Source: Elusimicrobia bacterium CG06_land_8_20_14_3_00_38_11
GTDB taxonomy: Bacteria > Elusimicrobiota > UBA8919
Assembly (NCBI GenBank): GCA_002780205.1
Contig: PEVQ01000270.1
Span: forward strand, 1-5,890
Direction of reading: 5' to 3'
Length of the DNA: 5,890 nt
Part shown: positions 5,028 through 5,890 of the stretch, in pieces
Numbering within the stretch: the stretch's first letter is position 1
Layout: each line of letters starts with the position of its first letter
Made by a program: the position numbers and the translations under genes
The notes under the pieces: generated by a model
What the model was told of the DNA's origin: nothing
What the model saw: the letters and a program-made list of their open reading frames with translations, nothing else
Database searches by the model: none

Positions 5028-5890
5028 TATCCTTTTACCTCCAGACCGTAATTTTTCATTTCTTTGATAAGTTTTTCTTTGTTTTTTTCGTCCATCGCAC
5101 ACATAGGAAGCCGAAGTTCGTCGGAACACAGTCCCAAAAGACCCATTGCTGTCTTGACCGGTATCGGATTTGTCTCAATGAACATCGCTTTTATCAGATT
5201 GAAAAGTTTGTAGTGCAGGCGTTTTGCTTTTTCTACATCACCATTCAGGTAAGCCCGCACCATCTCGGAAACATCACGCGGAACAATGTTGGCAACGACT
5301 GAAATCACGCCCACACCGCCGATGGACATCAACGGAAGCGTTAAGGCATCGTCGCCGGAAAACATATCCATTTCCGGACAAAGAATGTTTATTTTCGCCA
5401 TCTGCTCTAACGAGCCGCTTGCCTCTTTTATCGCAACGATATTTTTGCAGGCGGCGTGAAGTTTCGCAATTGTTTCCGGCTCTATGTTGACTGCGGTTCT
5501 GGATTGTATATTGTAAAGTATTATCGGAATATCAATTTCATCCGCCACTTTTTTGAAGTGAAGATAAAGTCCTTTCTGAGTCGGTTTATTATAATAGGGA
5601 GCGACAAGAAGCACTCCGTCGGCGCCGACCTTTTTTGCGAAGGCCGTCATTTCAATCGTTTCGGCGGTGCTGTTAGAACCGGTTCCGGCTACAACTTTTA
5701 TCCGTCCTGCCGACTGTTTAACAACAAACTCAATAACTTTTTCATGCTCCTCGTAATTGAGCGTCGCCGATTCGCCTGTTGTTCCGCACGGGACGATTCC
5801 ATTGGTTTCATTTTTGATATGAAACTCAACAAGTCCTTTTAATTTTTCAAAATCAACTTTTCCGTTTTTTGCAAACGGCGTGACTAATGC
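5027..5890 (-). CDS. dapA: 4-hydroxy-tetrahydrodipicolinate synthase (5' end outside window)
   Basis: DapA condenses pyruvate with aspartate semialdehyde, the committed step to diaminopimelate and lysine. The frame stays open to the window edge, giving 287 visible residues that begin ALVTPF. Compared with E. coli DapA, about seven N-terminal residues and the start codon are missing. Landmarks, in visible numbering, are GTTGESATL (36-44; E. coli Thr44/45 region), APYYNKP (97-103; Tyr107 equivalent Y100), LYNIQSR (125-131; Y126 and R131 correspond to Tyr133 and Arg138) and IKEASG (154-159; K155 is the Schiff-base Lys161). All catalytic residues are present. The common YNVPSRTG is YNIQSRTA here, a mild variation next to the active site. 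An internal ATG at 5650 would cut off the substrate-binding GTTGE motif, so it is not the start. The gene leads the operon with the transporter and dapB. Confidence 0.97.
   Translation of the reverse strand, partial: ALVTPFAKNGKVDFEKLKGLVEFHIKNETNGIVPCGTTGESATLNYEEHEKVIEFVVKQSAGRIKVVAGTGSNSTAETIEMTAFAKKVGADGVLLVAPYYNKPTQKGLYLHFKKVADEIDIPIILYNIQSRTAVNIEPETIAKLHAACKNIVAIKEASGSLEQMAKINILCPEMDMFSGDDALTLPLMSIGGVGVISVVANIVPRDVSEMVRAYLNGDVEKAKRLHYKLFNLIKAMFIETNPIPVKTAMGLLGLCSDELRLPMCAMDEKNKEKLIKEMKNYGLEVKG
5038..5042 (-). promoter_or_regulatory. Ribosome binding site deciding the transporter start
   Basis: GGAGG on the minus strand lies ten bases before the ATG at 5027, with a second purine patch (AAGGA) closer in. 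It lies inside the last codons of dapA and favours the short, membrane-helix-first form of the transporter over the upstream in-frame start. Confidence 0.6.

Noticed and set aside
4396..5067. A 223-codon open frame on the plus strand opposite the transporter
   Set aside because: It is antisense to a clear membrane protein with family motifs. Its product shows no domain and lacks a ribosome site, so it is a shadow of the transporter's codon pattern. The other plus-strand frames in the window were dropped for the same reason.
5028..5129. A 34-residue N-terminal extension of the transporter
   Set aside because: The added part is polar, read from dapA in another frame, and has no counterpart in the family. 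The ATG at 5027 has GGAGG and the TAATG overlap.

Overview
The window is a stretch of AT-rich bacterial chromosome. Every gene I can support lies on the minus strand, so transcription runs from high to low coordinates. Gene order in transcription order is: dapA (5' end cut off by the window edge), an ion-transporter-superfamily (ArsB/NhaD/CitMHS-type) membrane carrier, dapB, a small LexA-type winged-helix protein, a fumarylacetoacetate hydrolase (FAH) family enzyme, two small membrane proteins, a GATC-type DNA adenine methyltransferase homologue, and the remains of a restriction endonuclease. Gene content does not fix the organism. The compact operons, the lysine/diaminopimelate genes and a dispersed-repeat-like tail at the window start would fit an uncultured lineage of the Elusimicrobiota/Omnitrophota kind, but this is only a guess.

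Region 1 (5890 to 2723) reads as one operon. dapA and the carrier overlap by one base (TAATG), the carrier and dapB are 11 bases apart, and dapB and the wHTH gene overlap by four bases (ATGA). DapA and DapB catalyse consecutive steps from aspartate semialdehyde to tetrahydrodipicolinate. The carrier inserted between them and the DNA-binding protein at the end are therefore candidates for jobs connected with this pathway, although no sequence motif proves it.

Region 2 (2750 to 1442) starts with a plausible sigma-70-like promoter inside the 3' end of the wHTH gene. A perfect 22-bp inverted repeat and a degenerate second copy surround it, forming a good operator candidate for the LexA-like protein next door. 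The FAH gene follows. It is bounded on its other side by a second perfect palindrome (18 bp), and the two palindromes share the flanks TAGTA and CACCGACGA in the same orientation. Two small membrane proteins of unknown function, five bases apart, come next.

Region 3 (1352 to 1) is a decaying restriction-modification locus. The methyltransferase resembles DpnA/M.DpnIIB but lacks about 40 residues found in the middle of its relatives. The overlapping endonuclease gene has a one-base frameshift in a homopolymer, and its 3' end runs into sequence that looks like a dispersed non-coding repeat. Its PD...ECK catalytic core is still readable.

The observations most worth checking are the LexA-like protein with its palindromic operators, the three separate lesions in the restriction-modification locus, and the carrier gene within the dap operon. 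I found no RNA genes, CRISPR arrays, transposase genes or convincing rho-independent terminators.
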